Below, piece by piece: positions 58,371 through 64,000 of a DNA stretch of 64,000 nt. Origin of the DNA: Megamerina dolium (taxonomy: Eukaryota > Arthropoda > Insecta > Diptera > Megamerinidae); contig OY978525.1 in assembly GCA_963854835.1 (NCBI GenBank), positions 115,953,018 to 116,017,017 on the forward strand, given 5' to 3'. The notes beneath the pieces are model-generated. The model saw nothing but the letters and a program-made list of their open reading frames with translations. It had not been told where the DNA came from and did not search any database. Position 1 is the stretch's first letter, and every line of letters begins with the position of its first letter. The position numbers and the translations under genes were made by a program.

Positions 58371-59163
58371 CAGGGTGTACCCTTTAATGGTTTTTATTTT
58401 TAATCGTATGTTATTTTTACAGTGACAGCTCTTTCCTACTAGAAACCTTGACAAAAAGTCTATAACAACGTTGGGATATAATGAAAGTTTCTTGCATCTT
58501 TTCTGACAAACAGAACTGTTGCATCTGGAGATCGAAAATCCGCTCGGGATCGTCGAGAAGCCAATGCTTCCTCAATGCATGCTTAACACTTTGGTGAGGA
58601 TTTTGGAGCGATGGCATAATTGGCCTATTTTTCTTTGAAGATGCTGCTCGCTGTGCCAACATTGACCGAGTTGAGCACTACAGTGGCATCATAAATGATT
58701 TTTTTGTGGCCGAAAATTGAAAACATGTGCTCGGACGATCTTTGGATTCAGCAGGATGGAGCGACATGCCATACAGCCCTTTCCACAATTGATTTTTTGC
58801 GCAACAAGTTCGGTAATTGTGTTATCAGTCGTCTAGGTGATGTCAACTGACATCCAGGTAGCCGCGATTTGACACCGTTAAACTTTGATTGTGGGGTGCC
58901 GTGAAGAACTGATGCTAAGCAAACAGCCCATTAACGATTCAGTCTTTTAAGGCGCATATCGAGCTAGCCATTCATGAGATAAACCCAAAAATCGTCACCA
59001 AGGTCTTGAAAAACTGTGTTGACAGGATGTGCTACTGCGAAGTCAGCCAAGGTAGTCATATGAATGAAGTGGTGCGCCTTAAATAATGGGAATAATGGGA
59101 TAAATTTTATTTTTGTTAATTTTTTTTTTTTTTTTTTATGAAACTTGTATATGATTCACCCTG
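58371..59163 (+). mobile_element. Tc1/IS630-type transposase relic with CAGGGTG ends
   Basis: CAGGGTGTACC (left) and TTCACCCTG (right) with TA outside (58369-58370, 59164-59165) mark a 793-bp element. The plus strand encodes, in changing frames, WSDGIIGLFFFEDAAR, VWFQQDGATCHTA-like sequence reading DDLWIQQDGATCHTAL (second catalytic aspartate), SRLGDVN and SRDLTPLNFD (third position, LTPLDYFLW changed), then KAHIELAIHEINPKIVTKVL and CYCEVSQGSHMNEVV. The N-terminal DNA-binding part and first aspartate region are missing. Related superfamily to 25747-26319 but a different family. Confidence 0.87.
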
Positions 59164-59165
59164 TA

Positions 59166-61125
59166 TATATTTCTGGCACCGATTTTTTTTTTGTTTTTTT
59201 TTTTTGTTACTTCTATGTTTCTATTCGAGGAATTCATCTTTATTTGGTTGTGGGTTTGTTAGTTTTATTTCGTGTTTTGTTTTACAGAATTGAATTAAAT
59301 TATTGAAGATTATTTGTTACGCGCAAAAGCTTGCCATATATTTAAATTTAAATATTTTTCAGCTCAAAATGTGTATCGTCAGTCAAAGATTTCACGCGAA
59401 CTTCAAGGAGCTTCGTTCTCCGTCGAAAAATTTTGTCTCTAAAATCTTTGAAAACATTTGGGGAATTGTGGAAGTACTGAGATGAACGAACGAATTTTTT
59501 ACTGCATTGACAGTAAAATGTTACTCGATTCGCAACAATCTCTTTCACGATCTTATATTTTCCTTCCCAAAAACATTATGTGTTGTTGTTGTTTTTGTTG
59601 TCGTCACATAAAAAGCACAATTTTTATATTTGACGATTTCCAATATAAGTTTTTAAGACTCAAACTAATCAAATCATTTATTTGCATGATATTTCACCTT
59701 TAAAACCAATTAGAAATTGTACAAACTTCATGGCAACTCTATGAGTGTGCATGGCAATTCTTCATGCTTCTACATGATAATATGTACAAACGTAGAAATA
59801 TGAATTCATTTGGTGAAACATCTTGTTAATGCTGCATGCTGTGTCTTCTCTTTGTCCCACTGCTGCTGCTGCTGCTGCCTATCAATTCATTCTATTCGAA
59901 CAATTGTTGTTCATGCCAATGGAAAACAAATAAAAAATGCTTCTTGATTATGTTTATTTTATATTTGTTCATTTTTGATGTACAAGAACATACATAATAC
60001 CTATACACAAGTACAGAAGTTAGAGAATCAACTCGGCAACATTTTTGCATCTGCCAAAAGGCGAACGTGCAGAAAATTGTTAAGTGGATCGTTGGTGTTT
60101 TTTTTTTTTTTTTTCTTATTTGATTCTTTTGTTTTTTGTTTTTATTCTTTACAAACTTTAACTGAATTTGATTTCAATCAATTTAGAATAGAGACTCCAT
60201 ATTTCATGTATACCCATGTATGACTATAGAGTAAATAATTCAATTGCACTTGTCAATTTTTATATTGTTATTCGATTACAATTGATAGTGAATTGCAGAA
60301 AATTTATTAAATGATCATAAACAATATATAAAACAACTGGGACAGGTTTATGTTTAAAATGAAACTACTTTACTGATGTACTTTTGAATATACAGAATAA
60401 GCAACATGTTGGTCATTTTATTCAGGATCAAATGATTGATTTTATTTATCAGATTTAAAAAATTAAAAATTAATAAATTATTATTAAATATCGATTTTTT
60501 GTTTATGTTGATTAAAATTGTTTTGTTTCCGTTGTTCTTGTATATAAAATCTCCACATACATATATGTAGCTATACATTACAAAGCCACTCCTCTGCAAC
60601 ATTATCATATACACAATTCTCATCAACATTTTGAGTAGACACAAACGTTGACACTGTGTGTATATACACATACGTATATGTATATACATGTATATAAAAA
60701 ATGTACCTATCTTTATCTAATTATTTGGTGCTGCAATTTGCCATAGCTCAACGGTCAATTGTTACAATGACATTTTGATTAAATTATTATTATTTGAGAC
60801 TTGTTGTTGACTTGTGGTAAATTTAATTGTTATTAATTTCATGTACATCTATGATATGTTGGTTTATTGTTTAATAATATTTGTTGTCGCCTTTTGTTAG
60901 TACCACATCATATGTCTTTTGCAGCACTTTTTTTACGGTGTCATCAATTTATACACACATACACACACAAATATTTTTTCAAATTAATAAATTTAATTGA
61001 TGATCCCATATATATGAGATGTATAGCATTGTATATTACAAGAATATTTGTATAAAGATCGTTTGTCGTTCTTTATTAGATTTGAATAATTTTCATACTT
61101 TCCATTTTACGATTCTCTTTCTCTC

Positions 61126-61166
<41 letters not shown>

Positions 61167-62318
61167 CGTCTCCTATAGTTATTTAGACTCACACAGCTAA
61201 TTTGTTTGATCATAAATGATCGTTTAATTAAATTTTTGTCTTAAATATTTACTAAGTAAGCAGTTTTCATATAATTTGCCTCCTCCTCCTTCTTTAACCC
61301 CATCATAAATAATTTAATTCGTATTTCAATTTTCTTTCTCTTTTCTGCTATTTGATTAATGATGATTCTTTCTCATCGCACAGCATGTTGCCGCTCACCA
61401 TTTTATGGTCAATTTGATTAATTTTCATACATCTTTAGTGAAAATTCTTCGAATTCTTTGCAAGAATTTAAAAATGAAACATTTTTTATAATGCATTCGC
61501 ATACGTGCATACAAGCATAATAATGTTTCTAATGTAAAAAGAGTTAGTTGAAGTGATTTTTTTTTTTAATTTCAAATGTTCAAATATTTCTATGCAATCA
61601 GTATTTCTACGTCATCATGCATATGTCATAAGTAATTAAATAATTGACAGATATTTGTGTTGTCGTTAAGAAATGAAATCGCCCATATATAAATTTTATT
61701 TGATAAGCACATTAGGCTGTGTCGATTTTTATAAGTACATAAGTATAATATAACCTATGCAGGAGATCCTACAAAGAAAAACAGAAAAAAATCAGCACAA
61801 AAAAAATATACTTATTGTTGTCCCATCCCGACTTTTTATTTTGATGTCCAAGATATATTTTATTTACAATTTTTATGACTTTTGATGTATTATTTCGATA
61901 AAAAACCTCTCACAATGCATTAGTTTTCTTCTTTTCAATTTCAATTTCAACAAGCCATTAAACATCCAAATCGGTTATTATTTACTATGTTTTTAAGCCG
62001 AATCTATTTTAGTCAAAAAGTCCAAACACACGGGTTTGGGAATTTTTTTGTATTCAGTGTATATGGCAAAAAGGAAATTGACTAAAAATACTATTTCCGA
62101 TCCAGTTCATAAAAGTAGACAATCTAACGCTTCCTTTGGATCCAAAAACATCAAAATCGATTGACGTTTTTCCTTAAAGGAAAAATGCACAAAGTCACTG
62201 TTTTTCGAGACCTCACATATTTAAATCGTCAACAAATTTAAATTTGACTCATTTTGTAATTTTTTTTTTTTTTTGCTTGAGGATTTTAGGAGAAACACAT
62301 ACATACATCGTCAAAAGA
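59166..62318. other. Long AT-rich stretch with simple repeats
   Basis: CTGCTGCTGCTGCTGCTG at 59863-59880; poly-T near 59130, 59185 and 60100; TATACATGTATA near 60680; a CT array at 61111-61163. No TE protein, paired TIR or host exon was recognised in 3 kb. Confidence 0.5.
61111..61163. repeat. CT microsatellite
   Basis: About 25 CT units with few interruptions. Confidence 0.95.
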
Positions 62319-62535
62319 AAAAATTTCCCTCTTGGGGGAATTTATATTCCTGTTCGAAATTTTTTTTTCCGAAAATGGATTTTTGCTGTTCTTTTTAATG
62401 CTTTTCTAGAAAAACGCAATATCAGAAAAAATTTCCCTCTTGGGGGAATTTATATTCCTGTTCGAAATTTTTTTTTCCGAAAATGGATTTTTGTTGTTGT
62501 TTTTAATGCTTTTCTAGAAAAACACAATATCAAAG
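62319..62535. repeat. Direct duplication, unit 108 bp, two copies
   Basis: AAATTTCCCTCTTGGGGGAA begins units at 62321 and 62429, followed by TTTATATTCCTGTTCGAAAT and CGAAAATGGATTTTTG. Units differ at only a few positions. As 108 is a multiple of 3, the reading frame across it stays open and repeats a 36-residue peptide. Confidence 0.92.
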
Positions 62536-62994
62536 GTTTTTGTTTAACTCTACTTATTTCTGTTTATTTAATTTATAAAAAAAAAAAAAAAAAAACTTCA
62601 AAATACAAAATTTTCCATATAAGCAGCATAGTTCGACTTGGTTTTGGTGGGTGATAAGAGTTTTCTAATATAAAACAATCCCTTTCCGTCGTGTTTGTAC
62701 GATGTGCCAACATAGGAAGCTTTAAGTGTCGTACTTAAACGTGCGAGATGGCTCTCAATATGTTATAAAGAAAAATTTTTTTTAAACATCGGCTTTTGTA
62801 GACAACTGATTAAAAGCAAATTCGATATAGTTACCGAAAATAGGATTTCCAAAATTTGTCCACGCAATTTGACAATTTTGATACTGTACTGCATTCAAAA
62901 AAGTCCTACTTACTCGTTGTAAGTAAAAATTTAATTTTCGTTATGCAAAGTGCCAGAATGCTTCGAATATCGAACCGATGCCGTTAATATGATA
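62536..62994. other. Unrecognised stretch
   Basis: Poly-A at 62577-62596; otherwise complex sequence without a recognised feature. Confidence 0.4.
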
Positions 62995-63345
62995 TTTCAC
63001 CTCAACACTTGATGTTTTCGTTTTTAGGTGAGTTTAACTTATTGTCAGTGTTGCCATATTCATAGTCGCTGGGAGCCAAATCTGGTGATTGCGGTTGGTG
63101 TTCAAGAAATTCGCATTTTAATTCATTTAATTTAGTCATCGTCAAACCTCTAGTGTGACCAGATGCATTTGTTTGATGAATAACTTTTTTTTTTCTTCTG
63201 CAAATTTGGTCTTTTTTTGACGAATTTACCATTCAACTGATCCAAATGGTTGCAATAATATTCAAAATTAATTATTTTGCTTTTCTCAAGATCAATCAAT
63301 CGACAAAATCCATTTTTCATCCCAAAAAAATATGGAATATTTGAT
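62995..63345 (-). mobile_element. Mariner C-terminal relic
   Basis: Minus-strand coding: FWDEKWILSID (first catalytic aspartate region, normally GDEKW) near 63300, then LQKKKKVIHQTNASGHTRGL (normally FHQDNAPSHT; the D reads T), TMTKLNELKCEFLEHQPQSP and DLAPSDYE (third aspartate). The region between the first and second aspartates is largely deleted, and coding ends soon after APSDY. Best placed in the irritans-type group. The continuation to 63528 on the same strand has no clear homology. Confidence 0.78.
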
Positions 63346-64000
63346 TGCTTCAGATGACAGCGGTATCAGCAACTTTACGATTGGCTGAACTTGGATTTCT
63401 GGTGTTGTTGCGCTTTTTGGGCGTCCATAGACAGTTGGAAATGAAGAAGTCAATTCCTTTAACACTGTCATTATCTTTGTATAAATTTTTGTTTCTGTTA
63501 GACTTTCAAAAACAAAGAATTCAATCAATTTTCCAATTTTTTTCTATTGCAGAAAAATACACTGACACCTCAATTTTGAACGTCTTGTAAGCGAAGAACG
63601 AATTGACAGATGAAAATAATATTTTAAGTGTGTTCAAATGAAAGATGAGAAATATTAAAATGGCGTATAAATTTTGATTCCTATACTGGTTAATAGGTGT
63701 CGCTTTCAATACTTCAATGCCAGCCTGTACTATTTGAGACCGATAATATTTAAGACAAATGTCGTTTGGTTGATATTTCATAATGCCGATAATATCATGG
63801 TTGATATGAAAAATAAATTGTTTGACATATCCTCATCAATATTCTTCAATGTATCACCCTAAGCTGTGACCTCTCGGAATTATATATCTAACATAATAGA
63901 TGTAGACTACTGCAGTAAGCACAGACCACTGACTCTTAGGCAAAAAAAATTCTGTATAACTGCAAAAATGTTTATTCGGCGAAAAATATAAAAACCAGAA
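63346..64000. other. Unrecognised AT-rich end of window
   Basis: Several 70-85-codon frames on both strands overlap but show no domain. 63521-63781 on the minus strand may extend the mariner relic upstream, but I could not match it to a transposase. Confidence 0.35.

Noticed and set aside
63521..63781. 86-codon minus-strand frame upstream of the last mariner relic
   Set aside because: Could be transposase sequence, but I could not match any motif, so it was not called.

Overview
This window reads as non-coding DNA of a higher fly. It is AT-rich, full of poly-A/T runs, CAT/CAG/CAA/TTG microsatellites and TACA-type simple sequence. Every protein similarity I can recognise belongs to a transposable element (TE). 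The mix of many mariner lineages, LINEs with RNase H/HCCHC ends and a tRNA-derived SINE fits a cyclorrhaphous dipteran. A tephritid-like fly is my best guess; that is inference, since no host gene is present to confirm it. I found no convincing host exon, tRNA, rRNA or CRISPR array. Most open frames are short, low-complexity or broken pieces of transposases and reverse transcriptases. The window could be intergenic DNA or a very large intron.

Layout. 1-2.5 kb: three LINE C-termini in the same orientation, one SINE and a 166-bp tandem duplication. 3.9-8.6 kb: a deleted mariner, a 133-bp duplication, a mauritiana-type mariner split by a SINE, and a 531-bp MITE with TTA target duplications. 10.6-13.5 kb: a decayed RTE-like LINE, then a 1.6-kb dispersed repeat with three 298-bp units. 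13.5-18 kb: a GATC-rich, probably single-copy stretch and a broken mariner. 18-19.8 kb: a GC-rich 20-bp minisatellite, a mariner relic and a LINE tail. 21-30 kb: more mariners, a hAT-like MITE, a Tc1-like relic, a SINE inside a mariner, and a mariner with both ends (28812-30060). 32-38.9 kb: a mariner fragment, a mariner-derived element with about 180-bp terminal inverted repeats (TIRs), a second copy of the dispersed repeat split by a LINE, a 193-bp tandem array, a small MITE and a LINE tail. 41.7-48 kb: relatives of the dispersed repeat, two tRNA-like sequences, a foldback element, a SINE with clear target duplications, and a LINE ending in CCTAA repeats. 49.5-52.2 kb: a three-level nest (mariner > mariner > LINE). 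53-59 kb: a TIR element with internal tandem units, two clusters of ATCGATAG, a Foldback-like element holding a SINE and a LINE tail, and a Tc1-like relic. 59-64 kb: mostly AT-rich DNA with a CT microsatellite, a 108-bp duplication and a last mariner relic.

The genes do not form a host pathway. What can be read is a history of invasions: at least eight IS630-Tc1-mariner lineages, their internally deleted derivatives, and SINEs and LINEs that used older elements as landing sites. No transposase or reverse transcriptase here is intact, so none of these copies should be autonomous. TE family names are by recognition of protein motifs and TIRs; no database search was run.
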